This document shows, one piece after another, positions 17,759 to 25,748 of a stretch of DNA of 64,000 bases. This DNA is from Streptomyces sp. SID14436. GTDB lineage: Bacteria > Actinomycetota > Actinomycetes > Streptomycetales > Streptomycetaceae. Under the pieces are notes generated by a model that saw only the letters and a program-made list of their open reading frames with translations, was not told the DNA's origin and made no database searches. The stretch covers positions 26,617 to 90,616 of the forward strand of contig NZ_JAAGMD010000725.1 in NCBI RefSeq assembly GCF_010548465.1. Reading direction: 5' to 3'. Position 1 is the first letter of the stretch; each line of letters opens with the position of its first letter. The position numbers and the translations under genes were made by a program.

Positions 17759-18465
17759 CCTGTGCTCTCCTCTCCGGCGACCGGCTGCTGCCGCAGAAAC
17801 GGCAACTCGCGGTTGTCTGGGTCCCGGCCGTGCCCGGCTGCCGCATCCGGCGGGTGCCCGTTCGCCTGCGTCGGCAGCACCGGTTCAGTCCGATGGCCGG
17901 CCCCTGTGGCCCCGGCCTGGGGCCCGCTGCCGGGGTTCGTGTTCCCGCCCATGCTCAGCGCGGAGAGTCCGGGAGCCTGTGCCGCAGGGGAAAGTGGAGC
18001 GGCCGGTTGCTCTGGCGCCGCCGCACCCTGTGCCTCTTCGGCGGGCGGCAGGGTCAGCGGTGCGGCTTGCGTGGCGGGTTCCTGCGATGCGCCTGGAGCG
18101 CCTGCCGGCTCGGGCGCTCCTGCAGCCAGGGCGGCGTGGACGGACTGCACCCGACCGAGCTGGGTGAGCAGCACCGGCGCGGAGAGTCCGACGACGACCG
18201 CCGCGTAGGCGCCGCTGATCTGCCCCGTGGTACCGAACAGCACGGCCGCGCCCGCGCCCATCACGGTGTGCAGCACCGCCGCGACGGGATCGGCGACCGG
18301 GTCGAAGTAGTCCCGGAACTGCGGCAGCTCACCTGCCTGAGGCAGGGGCGAGAGGCGGCAAGCACGCCGGTCCGTCTGCCAGTCGAGGAAACGGATGTGG
18401 AGGTCCAAGAGCCCGCGCATGGCGCCTCCCGCTCCTCCCAGCAGGATGAGCGTCGGCACATTCAC
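17755..18465 (-). CDS. Small membrane protein, operon partner
   Basis: A 236-residue protein starting at ATG 18465. It has an N-terminal hydrophobic stretch (TLILLGGAGGAMRGLL), a second membrane-like region around residues 55-95 (VLHTVMGAGAAVLFG and AYAAVVVGLSAPVLL), then a long Ala/Pro/Gly-rich tail with no predicted fold. It is coupled to the next membrane protein gene. Such pairs next to an XRE regulator are seen in actinomycete accessory regions, but I cannot name a function. Confidence 0.6.
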   Translation of the reverse strand: MNVPTLILLGGAGGAMRGLLDLHIRFLDWQTDRRACRLSPLPQAGELPQFRDYFDPVADPVAAVLHTVMGAGAAVLFGTTGQISGAYAAVVVGLSAPVLLTQLGRVQSVHAALAAGAPEPAGAPGASQEPATQAAPLTLPPAEEAQGAAAPEQPAAPLSPAAQAPGLSALSMGGNTNPGSGPQAGATGAGHRTEPVLPTQANGHPPDAAAGHGRDPDNRELPFLRQQPVAGEESTG

Positions 18466-18627
18466 GGTTTCCCCCGGTGACGCCCGAGCGCCGGCTTTCG
18501 GCGCCCGTCACGTCGAGGTTAGAGCCGGAGGGAAGCCGCCCGAAAGGGCAGGACACGTGCAATGTCTGTTCCAGAGAGTGGGAAGAGAGTGTTTCCGAAA
18601 ACGGTGCCGTCCGCCCACCGCTGGACC

Positions 18628-19512
18628 TCAGGCGACAGTGCCGCCGGCGTTCTGCTCCATATCGCCCAGGTAGGTGCCCAAGGGGGTGAGGGCGGCCCAG
18701 AGCTGGTCGAAGTAGGCGGCGAAGTAGGTCATGAAGGTGGGGTCCTCGATACTGAGGCCGTTGAGTTTTTGGCGCGGTCCTCCGGAGAACGCCAGGAAGA
18801 CGACGCTGTCGTCGATCAGCGCCATGTTCAGGCCGTCGGCCGCCGCCGTCCAACGCAGCACGCTGGCCTCGTAGGTGAGGATGTGCCGGGTGTCGTCGTA
18901 GTGCTGGCGCGCCCAGGCGAACATGTCCGCGTCGGGCCGGCCGTCGCGTTCGGGGACGCCGATGATGCGGCGCACGCTGCGTTCGTCGTCGCTGTCCTCG
19001 CCGGCCCAGTCCAGGATGGCCTTGAAGTAGGCGGCGGAGGCCGGCGTCGTGTACTGGGTGGGCGGGTAGCGGCGCGTGTAGGTGACCCGGATCTCCGAGC
19101 GTGCCTGCCGAGCCCGTTCACCGGCGGCTTCGTAGAACTCCCTGTTGTTGCGGTACCAGTGGGCGGCGAGGATGGCGTCGCCGGCCTGCGGATCGCTGAT
19201 GAGCGGCAGTGGGGTGCGCGGGGCGGGTGACCCTTTGGCGGTTTCCTCGATCTGCCTGCTCGCTCCCACCCACTGCACACGCAGCTTCTCCGGGTCCGTG
19301 TCCACGGCGCGGGCGAAGGCGGCGGTGTGTTCCCAGGAGGGGAAGCGGCGGCCGTTGAGCATCGCCGAGACGCTGCTGCGGCCGCAGCAGGCCATCTTCC
19401 GGGCGATCGCCTCCTCGGTCGGTTTCCCGGCGGCCCGCCTCAGTTCGCGCAGCACCGCCGCGAAGGCGAGCTGCGCGGGATGCGGTTGCGCGGAAGTGCC
19501 CCGAGCAGGCAT
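18628..19512 (-). CDS. XRE-type helix-turn-helix regulator
   Basis: A 294-residue protein. Residues about 15-75 form a helix-turn-helix of the XRE/Cro type (EEAIARKMACCGRSSVSAMLNGRRFPSWE), in which the Ser-rich segment is the recognition helix. The C-terminal 200 residues carry a conserved-looking domain with charged and aromatic positions (RRIIGVPERDG, WARQHYDDTRHIL) that could sense a ligand or partner. It is upstream of, and in the same direction as, the membrane pair, separated by 162 bases, so it may control them. Streptomyces carry many such regulators beside small DUF397-like proteins, but none is seen here. Confidence 0.75.
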   Translation of the reverse strand: MPARGTSAQPHPAQLAFAAVLRELRRAAGKPTEEAIARKMACCGRSSVSAMLNGRRFPSWEHTAAFARAVDTDPEKLRVQWVGASRQIEETAKGSPAPRTPLPLISDPQAGDAILAAHWYRNNREFYEAAGERARQARSEIRVTYTRRYPPTQYTTPASAAYFKAILDWAGEDSDDERSVRRIIGVPERDGRPDADMFAWARQHYDDTRHILTYEASVLRWTAAADGLNMALIDDSVVFLAFSGGPRQKLNGLSIEDPTFMTYFAAYFDQLWAALTPLGTYLGDMEQNAGGTVA

Positions 19513-19792
19513 GTCTTCCCCTCCCCGGGTGGAACGACACAGAACGATGCGGTTGGTTCGTCATTGTCTGTCATTGCTACAGCGTGTCGCCAGTGTTCGG
19601 CGGTGTTCTCCTTCGTCCGGGGAGTTCTACGCGCGTCTGTCAGCCGTTGGCCAGGCAGTTCACCGGCCGCAGACTCGAGGGACCGGTTGCCGCCGGCGTC
19701 CGGTGTCCGCGACAGGAAGGAGCCGTGCCGTGTGACCTAGCCCAACTGCCACATTGCAGGCCCGGAACGTGAGGGCTGAGGAAGAAAAAGCA

Positions 19793-19837
19793 AAGGCCAC
19801 CCCCCGGAGCTTCTGGGCGGAAGCGAGGGGCGGCCTT
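19793..19837 (+). ncRNA. Nested stem-loop leader before a small-protein pair
   Basis: AAGGCC plus CCCC (19793-19805) pairs with GGGG plus GGCCTT (19827-19837), an 11-base stem with one A-C mismatch. Inside it GCTTC (19809-19813) pairs with GAAGC (19820-19824) around a six-base loop. The structure ends 32 bases before the GTG at 19870 and just before the AGGAAGGAA ribosome binding site. It may control translation or transcription of the following genes. No known riboswitch is recognised. Confidence 0.4.
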
Positions 19838-19869
19838 ACCTGCTCAACACCACACAAGGAAGGAACCCC

Positions 19870-20055
19870 GTGCGAGTCGACTTCAGGATAGACCTTCCCT
19901 GTCTCAGCGCGGCCTTCGTGGCCGCGCTGGTACTGGGCATCGTGCTGATCATGTCCCCCACGGCCCAGGCGGCCGTCCTCGAGGAGGGATGGCTGCTGCC
20001 GGCGGCCGCCTGCCTGCTGGCCGTCCGGCAGCCCGGTAAGAGGAAACGGCGATGA
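19870..20055 (+). CDS. 61-residue membrane peptide
   Basis: A tiny gene starting at GTG 19870 with a strong ribosome binding site (AGGAAGGAA, five bases away). It encodes a hydrophobic segment at residues 11-31 (including ALVLGIVLIMSP), a second shorter one near 40-52, and a basic tail (RQPGKRKRR), so the C-terminus is probably cytoplasmic. The stop overlaps the next start (ATGA at 20052-20055). Function unknown; the strong signals and coupling argue that it is real. Confidence 0.65.
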   Translation: MRVDFRIDLPCLSAAFVAALVLGIVLIMSPTAQAAVLEEGWLLPAAACLLAVRQPGKRKRR

Positions 20056-20246
20056 CCCCGCACAGCCCCAGCACCCGATGCCCCGGGTGCGGCAACGACG
20101 TCCTGCACCGTACCTACACCGAACTCGTCCCCACCTGCGGAGTGGACTGGAAGCTCGCCGAGTGGTCCGAGTGCGGCCACTGCCACCGGTGGCTCGCCTT
20201 CCACCTGCGCGGGCACCAGCAGCAGGACCGGGCCGGGCGTAGGTGA
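20052..20246 (+). CDS. 64-residue zinc-ribbon-like protein
   Basis: The product has CPGC near residue 10 and CGHC near residue 41, two pairs that could bind one zinc ion as a small ribbon. A middle Cys (TCGVDW) may or may not contribute. It is translationally coupled to the 61-residue membrane peptide, suggesting a membrane-linked DNA-, RNA- or protein-binding partner. Too short for confident family assignment. Confidence 0.6.
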   Translation: MTPHSPSTRCPGCGNDVLHRTYTELVPTCGVDWKLAEWSECGHCHRWLAFHLRGHQQQDRAGRR

Positions 20247-20277
20247 GCGGGGGCAGGGCTGCTCGTGCGAGCACCTG

Positions 20278-20964
20278 TCACTCTGACCCGCCTGCTCGCC
20301 GGCCGACAGCAAGGCGAAGCGCATGGGCCAGGGCCTCGGCCGGTCCATGGCCCGGAACACCATCCGGCTGCCCGTGCCACCGGCTGTACCGGCCGGTGGT
20401 GCGGGCATCTTTGTGGTCAGCCCACGCCTGCACGCGTTCGATCCGGGCATGGGACCTGTCCAAGGCATGCGTGATGACGCTGGTCTTCAGGGCACGCAGA
20501 TGGATCGTCTCGGCTTACGACAGCCCAGCCCGGCGCGCGAGGGAACGCAACAGCCCCCACACGGCGGGTTCGTCGAGGCGGCTGCCGGAGGCGGTTGTGA
20601 ACAGCATCCCGGCCGTGCGCCCTTCGGCATCCAGGGCGGCGAGCAGGGCGCGCACGGCCCGCACCGGGCAGGTGGCGGGGTGGGAGCCACAGGAAACGGC
20701 CACCTCGTCGTGCCGCTTGAGCTTGCGCCGGTAGACGCTCACCAGCAGCCCGTCCTCGGTCTCCACGGCGTCGTCCCGGTCGAGCGCGGCGAGCTCGGAG
20801 ACGCGGGCGGCGCAGGCGTAGCCAAGCAACAGCAGCGCGGCGTCCCGCTTTTCGGCGAGGGTGTCGCGGTCGAGGGTGGCGAGCATCCCACGCAGCGTGT
20901 CCGGGGTGGCAGGCGCTGCCTCCACGCGAACCGCCGAATCCGGATCCTGGGCGCGACCGCGCAT
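20278..20964 (-). pseudogene. Broken tyrosine recombinase/integrase
   Basis: The frame from 20964 encodes an integrase catalytic domain fragment (TLAEKRDAALLLLGYACAARVSEL with the first catalytic Arg, then a beta hairpin with Lys, and LLRSLARRAGL). An in-frame TAA at 20515-20517 stops it. Reading on in the same frame gives the expected C-terminal block (VQAWADHKDARTTGRYSR with the second-to-last His and the Tyr). The HxxR box is not recognisable (LRALKTSVITHA). The N-terminal DNA-binding part is missing, cut off by the transposase remnant. It is therefore a decayed phage- or element-type integrase. Confidence 0.75.
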
Positions 20965-20966
20965 CC

Positions 20967-21374
20967 GACCGCGTCCCGGGTGGTCCAGGCGGCGAGGAAT
21001 CTCGTCATGGACCTCGAGGACGCCGGCTGTCGGGCGCGCTGTTCGACGCCGTCCTCAAGGACGCGGGGATCGAGGTGGTGCTCAGCGGCGTCCGGATACC
21101 GAGAATGAACTCGATCATGGAGCGGTGGGTGCAGACCTGCAGGCGAGAACTGCTGGACCGCATGGTGATCTGGGACCAGTGCCCTCTCCGGTAGGTCCTG
21201 CGCGAGTTCGAGACGTCCTGCAACGAGCACAGGCCGCACCAGGGCCTTGCGAACGCCCGCCCCCTCCACCCGCTGCCCGCTCCGATCGAGGACCCGGACC
21301 GGATCGCCCGTCTGGACACACGACGGCGAGCGCGGCTCGGCGGCCCCCTCCACGAGTACCAGCATGCGCCCTGA
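20967..21374 (+). pseudogene. Decayed integrase-core (rve) transposase remnant
   Basis: Two frames together resemble the C-terminal half of an IS3/IS481-type transposase: VVQAARNLVMDLEDAG in one frame up to about 21030, then VLKDAGIEVVLSGVRIPRMN, MERWVQTCRRELLDR and, after an in-frame TAG at 21192, LREFETSCNEHRPHQGL. The Glu of the DDE triad may be the one in IMERW. A frameshift and an internal stop make it non-functional. It has truncated the integrase on the opposite strand. Confidence 0.7.
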
Positions 21375-21952
21375 CCAGCACGGATGAGATATTTGCAAGC
21401 GCAACGCCAAGCTGACCCCCGACGGACTCCAGCGGCTCGCCGGCCTCGGAGCGGTTCATGATCGATCAAATCGTGACTTGAAATGACGCCTATCCAGCCG
21501 TCGTGACCAGAACGGCTGTAGTCACCAACGAGCCTGGCTCCTATGGTGGGTTTGGCACTTTGAGGGGTACAGGAGGGCGCGGTGACCAATTGTGCTCAAT
21601 GGGTTTGGATGGCGCTGGCTGCAGCCGACACCTCCCACACCGATGGCAACGTCTCCCACTCTCGACAATCCACAAGATGATGCATCAACTAGTGGACGTA
21701 CAAGGCAATTACGGCCCAGAGAGGTGCTGGTTAACGGCATCTTCGGCGCAGCCGGGAGCTGCTGTGGTGCAGTCGCCCACTCCGACTCGGAACGGATCGC
21801 GGAACCCGAAGCGGACCTAGCCCGCCAGCCGAATACACGCATCGTCGATGCTCAGCGGCCTTCGAGCGTCGGCCAATTTCTCCGGAACCCGGACAAGAAG
21901 GAGAGTGTCATCCTTGGAGCCGACGCCCGGTTCTCCACGAGGTGTTGGGGAA
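21375..21952. other. Non-coding stretch before the cluster regulator
   Basis: About 580 bases with no convincing gene. Its AT content is higher than the surroundings around 21660-21730, which fits a promoter region for the LuxR-type gene that follows, but I cannot point to a clear -10/-35 pair. Confidence 0.4.
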
Positions 21953-22603
21953 ATGATCCGCGTCCGCCTGCACATCCAGAATGCTTTGGCAAGAAGAGGA
22001 CTGCGGTCCGTCCTGGCCACATGTGACGACGTATCGGTCAGGGATGGGGAAGGTGCGCGACAGCTCGTTACCAGTCGCGTCGGAGAACAAGCCGAAAGCA
22101 CCGTGACCGTGATCGACTCGGCATCATTGAAATCGCTTCCGGTCAAAGCGAGCAAGGAGTTTTGCGTTTTGGTGGTCTCCGATTCGCCGGACGACATCGT
22201 ACTGAACGCCGTCAAGCAGGGAGTTCGCCGGGTCGTGGCAGAGTCAGTGGTGGAGGAAGATCTTGTACGCGCAGTGCGGGCCACCGCTAAGAAAACGGCT
22301 TTCCTCTCCGAGAGCATAACCCCGTACCTGCTGGACTGTCTCGCGAGCCGTCTCCCAGAACACACCAGCGGAACCCGCAAAGCGTTGGACCGTCTCAGTC
22401 ACCGGGAGCATCAGGTACTTCGCCTGCTCGGCAAGGCTTGGACCAACTCCGAGATCGCGTCGACACTGAGGATCTCCGAAGCTACTGTACGATCGCACAT
22501 CTATCATATTGTGACCAAGCTGGACCTGAAGACCCGTACAGAAGCGGTCCTGTTCGGCCATCACTTCACGCTCGCTACACTGGGGCAGGCGCGCTTCACA
22601 TGA
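21953..22603 (+). CDS. LuxR/NarL-type regulator of the peptide cluster
   Basis: A 216-residue regulator. The C-terminal 65 residues form a LuxR helix-turn-helix (LSHREHQVLRLLGKAWTNSE, IASTLRISEATVRSHI). The N-terminal part looks like a receiver domain (VTVIDSASLK at the phosphoacceptor position, VLVVSDSPDD further on), but the acidic pair expected after the first beta strand is absent, so it is probably an atypical, phosphorylation-independent response regulator. No sensor kinase is adjacent. I choose ATG 21953; an earlier in-frame ATG at 21848 would add 35 unconserved residues. The 3' end overlaps the convergent SDR gene by eight bases. Its position at the cluster edge suggests pathway-specific control. 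Confidence 0.8.
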   Translation: MIRVRLHIQNALARRGLRSVLATCDDVSVRDGEGARQLVTSRVGEQAESTVTVIDSASLKSLPVKASKEFCVLVVSDSPDDIVLNAVKQGVRRVVAESVVEEDLVRAVRATAKKTAFLSESITPYLLDCLASRLPEHTSGTRKALDRLSHREHQVLRLLGKAWTNSEIASTLRISEATVRSHIYHIVTKLDLKTRTEAVLFGHHFTLATLGQARFT

Positions 22604-23363
22604 CTACTCCACCGTTCGGACTGAGCACCCACCCGACGTAGTAGGACGCATCGCTCGAGACCAGGAACGCAATGGTGGCGGCGATCTCCTCCGGGCGGCC
22701 CCATCGTCGCGCCGGTATCGCCGCCTTGGTCGGTTCGTTGTACGTGGTGGGGTTGGCCTTAAGCATCGGAGTTTCAGTCATTCCCGGTGCGACAGCATTG
22801 ACGTTGATGCCGTGCTCGATGAGTTCATGAGCAAGGGCCCTGGTCAGGCCGAGCACACCGGATTTCGCGGCGCAGTAGTGGGTAAGCAAGCGCTCCCCGG
22901 TCAAAGCCAAATCTGAGGCGATGTTGACGATGCGCCCATGTCCGCGCTCGATCATGTCGGGCGCGAATATCTTGCAGCACAGAAACGTGCCGCGCAGGTT
23001 GGTGTCCACAACCCGGTCCCACTCCTCCAGCGACATCGCCACGCAGGGTGAACGCGAGATGACACCAGCGTTGTTGACCACAACCGTGACCGGACCGAAT
23101 GTCCGATGCACGCGGTCCCGAAGATCCATCAGAGAGGCATGGTCCCGGACGTCGGCCGAAACGGCGACGGCGTCGCCGCCGGCAGCGCGGATGTCGGCCA
23201 CCACTGCCTCAGCATTGCCGGAGTCCTTCAGGTGGTTGATCACCACACGCGCACCCTCCCGGGCGAGCCTCCTGGCAGTTGCCGCGCCGATCCCCGTGGC
23301 GCCACCGGTGATCAACGCTATTTCGTTGCCGAAGCGGCCCCTTTGCGGTGGTGCCGTGGTCAC
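22596..23363 (-). CDS. Short-chain dehydrogenase/reductase (SDR)
   Basis: A 255-residue classical SDR. The cofactor motif is TGGATGIG (about residues 19-26), NNAG follows near 95, and the catalytic Ser and YxxxK are in the block with HYCAAK. The Arg after the second strand region and VVINHLKD suggest NADP(H) preference, though this is only a guess. It closes operon 1, starting inside the stop of the Rieske gene (ATGA at 23360-23363). It most likely reduces or oxidises a keto/hydroxy group created by the P450s or Rieske oxygenase. Similar enzymes are annotated as 3-oxoacyl-ACP reductases, but here a tailoring role is more likely. Confidence 0.85.
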   Translation of the reverse strand: MTTAPPQRGRFGNEIALITGGATGIGAATARRLAREGARVVINHLKDSGNAEAVVADIRAAGGDAVAVSADVRDHASLMDLRDRVHRTFGPVTVVVNNAGVISRSPCVAMSLEEWDRVVDTNLRGTFLCCKIFAPDMIERGHGRIVNIASDLALTGERLLTHYCAAKSGVLGLTRALAHELIEHGINVNAVAPGMTETPMLKANPTTYNEPTKAAIPARRWGRPEEIAATIAFLVSSDASYYVGWVLSPNGGVVM

Positions 23364-24394
23364 ATCAGGCCTTTGTTGTCGTGGTCGTCGGCGAATTGCT
23401 CGAGCATGTCGACGTAAGCGCGCCGGTATGCGAGCGAGTATCGGTCCGCTCGGGTGTGGGCCTGGGTGTTGCCGGTGAGTGGGGCTTCCTTGGGGTGCTG
23501 GTTCTCGACGATGTGGAAGTCCTCTTCAAATATCAGCCGTTCGTATTCCCACATCTCCGGCAGCGATACGCCGTGGGTGGCGTCCTTCTCCACTCCGACG
23601 ACCCAGAATTGGCGGACGGTGAGTCCGTCAGTGGCTATCGGTACGGCGAACTGAGCCACCAGGCGGCGAGATCCGTCCGGGAACACCGTTAGCGCTGATG
23701 CGGTCATCGGCATGGCCAGCGAGTAGGTAATCGTCTGGTCGTTGGCCAAGTCGCCGTGCCCGTCCAGTGCCGTGCCACCGAGGTCTGTGGTGAGACTCCA
23801 TGAGAGCTGCCAGTCCCGGCGCTCGACCTCGTAAGGTGGCACCACGCGCTGGACATCGGGCCCCATGGACTTCTGGTGCACGAACGGGAAGTGCGCCGTG
23901 TCGCGGAAGTTCTCGGTGAGCTGGCGCATGCCGCAGGACAGGTCTGCCGGATTACCGCAGGCCAGGTCCCAGGTCTCCGGACTGTAGCCGTTGATCTCGG
24001 GCGGCGGCAGGTACGGTTCATCAAGCGAGGTCCACACGTGGCCGTACAACTCGAGCGCGGGGTGTGTACGCAGGCTTACGGCAGGCAGCCGGGTTCGAGG
24101 CGGCAGAGACGGAATGAGCGTGCAATGCCCGGTCTCTGGTGCGAAGAGCCAGCCGTGGTAAGGGCATTCAAGTGCGCCGTCTTCAACTCGGCCTTCCCAC
24201 AGCGCAGCCCCTCGATGCGGGCACGCCGCGTCGGCGACCGTGATGACACCGTCGACACCGTAGACGACCAGCTCCGTGTCGAGAATCCGGGCCCGTACGA
24301 CACCTTCCCGGCGCACGTCTTCAACGCGCGCTACGGGAACCCAGAGGTGACGCAGGAACGCGCGCTCGACGGCGAGCAGGTCGGAGGTCTCCAC
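23360..24394 (-). CDS. Rieske non-heme iron oxygenase
   Basis: A 344-residue oxygenase. The Rieske [2Fe-2S] ligands are Cys58-x-His60 and Cys77-xx-His80 (CPHRG and CPYHGW). The mononuclear iron site is NFRDTAHFPFVH, giving His168 and His173 with the bridging Asp165. The fold and length match the alpha subunits of the PaO/VanA-type family that act alone without a beta subunit. It needs a reductase, and none is encoded here. In the operon it follows two P450s and an A-PCP protein and precedes an SDR, so it probably hydroxylates, desaturates or cyclises a peptide or amino-acid intermediate. Confidence 0.88.
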   Translation of the reverse strand: METSDLLAVERAFLRHLWVPVARVEDVRREGVVRARILDTELVVYGVDGVITVADAACPHRGAALWEGRVEDGALECPYHGWLFAPETGHCTLIPSLPPRTRLPAVSLRTHPALELYGHVWTSLDEPYLPPPEINGYSPETWDLACGNPADLSCGMRQLTENFRDTAHFPFVHQKSMGPDVQRVVPPYEVERRDWQLSWSLTTDLGGTALDGHGDLANDQTITYSLAMPMTASALTVFPDGSRRLVAQFAVPIATDGLTVRQFWVVGVEKDATHGVSLPEMWEYERLIFEEDFHIVENQHPKEAPLTGNTQAHTRADRYSLAYRRAYVDMLEQFADDHDNKGLM

Positions 24395-24424
24395 AGTCTC
24401 TCCAGTCTTTCTCTGGGCGGTGGT

Positions 24425-25690
24425 TTACAGATCATCACGGGTTCGTTCGGCACCAGGCGTTGGGTAGAAGATCACTGGCAGACTGGTGATGCCATTGATG
24501 AAGTTCGAGCACAGATGTTTTACCTCGCCTGCCAGCTCGAACCCCTCGAGGCACGCGAGCATCTCCTCGATGAACACGGCGAGTGCAACCTGGGCGGCAG
24601 GCCCGCCGATGCAGCGGTGGGCTCCTATACCGAAGCCCAGGTGCGGATTGGGGTCGCGGGCCGGGTCGAAGACGTAGGGGTCGGCGAATACTGAGGGGTC
24701 ACGATTCGCCGATGCCACCCACGCGCACACCAGTTCGCCCTCGTCCAGGTTGGTCTCTCCGATTCGAACTGGGGCGAGTGTGCGGCGGAGCAGGTGATTG
24801 GTGGGAGAGGCCCAGCGCAATGCCTCCTCGACAGCGGTCGGCACCAGCGCCGGGTTCGCCCGTAGCGTCTGCCAAGCCGTCGGGTTCTCGATCAGGGCGA
24901 GCAGCAGGTGCGACGCTACGTGGGGCGTTGTGGTGATCGCCCCCATGGCGAAGCTGTAGCAGTTAAGGACGAGTTCGTTGTCGTTGAGGTGCCGGCCGCC
25001 GAAGTCGAGGTCGAGCAGGACCGAGATCACGTCGTCACGGCGGCGCTGTCGGCGTTGCTGGATGAGCTCGGTGAAGGTGGAGAACAGTTCGTAGTGCGCG
25101 CTGCTGAGGGTCGCGGCCTCGCTGGTGGTGGCATAGCCGGGGTCCCCTGGTGCCACCCCAGCCATGGCCCAGCGCGGAAGGTCGGGCCAGATTTCCTGTG
25201 GCACACCAAGGATTTCCCCGATGGCCGCCATGGGCAGTTGCAGCATGAGCTGGGCGACGTCGATCTTTACACCACCGGTGAAAGTGTCGCCGATCAGCCG
25301 GCGGACGTGGCCGCGCACAATCTCCTTGCGCTCGCGGACCACGCGGGTGGACATGGTGCGCATAGTGGGGAGTCGCACACGGGCGTGGTCAGGCTGGTCC
25401 ATCAGATTGATGGTCTTGCCACCGGCGCTGTCGCCTGCGGCGACGGCGAGGATCGTGCCATGCTCGGAACTGTAGTTCCGGTCATCGGTCAGCACCGTGA
25501 CCACGTCCCGATAGTTGGTCACCGACCAGAAGCGGTCTCCAGCGGGGGTGTGCTGCGGCCATGGGGTGCCGGCCTGTCGCAGCGCAGCCCAGGCGGGGTG
25601 TTGTGAGGTAGACCGGTAGCGCTCGGGATCGTAGAGGTCAATCGAGTCCAGCGGCGGGAGTACGCCAGCCTCCGGCGCTGTCATGCGCAT
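24425..25690 (-). CDS. Cytochrome P450, first of three
   Basis: A 421-residue bacterial P450. The haem motif is FGIGAHRCIGG with the axial Cys, the ExxR is EALR, and the PERF-like region is normal. The I helix reads MGAITTTPHV, so the usual acid of AGx(D/E)TT is replaced by Thr. It lies in operon 1, 58 bases after the second P450, and its start may be ATG 25690 or 25684. Substrates in such settings are often amino acids held on a carrier protein; the nearby A-PCP protein is the obvious donor. The two operon 1 P450s are similar to each other and to the one at 33537, suggesting duplication. Confidence 0.88.
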   Translation of the reverse strand: MRMTAPEAGVLPPLDSIDLYDPERYRSTSQHPAWAALRQAGTPWPQHTPAGDRFWSVTNYRDVVTVLTDDRNYSSEHGTILAVAAGDSAGGKTINLMDQPDHARVRLPTMRTMSTRVVRERKEIVRGHVRRLIGDTFTGGVKIDVAQLMLQLPMAAIGEILGVPQEIWPDLPRWAMAGVAPGDPGYATTSEAATLSSAHYELFSTFTELIQQRRQRRRDDVISVLLDLDFGGRHLNDNELVLNCYSFAMGAITTTPHVASHLLLALIENPTAWQTLRANPALVPTAVEEALRWASPTNHLLRRTLAPVRIGETNLDEGELVCAWVASANRDPSVFADPYVFDPARDPNPHLGFGIGAHRCIGGPAAQVALAVFIEEMLACLEGFELAGEVKHLCSNFINGITSLPVIFYPTPGAERTRDDL

Positions 25691-25748
25691 CGGGTGGGCC
25701 CTTTCGTCTGCGCGGCCACGACCGGCAACCGCGGGCTGGTCAGCGCGG

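Noticed and set aside
16220..18208. A 662-codon plus-strand frame opposite the membrane-protein pair
   Set aside because: No domain, no ribosome binding site; shadow of the minus-strand genes.
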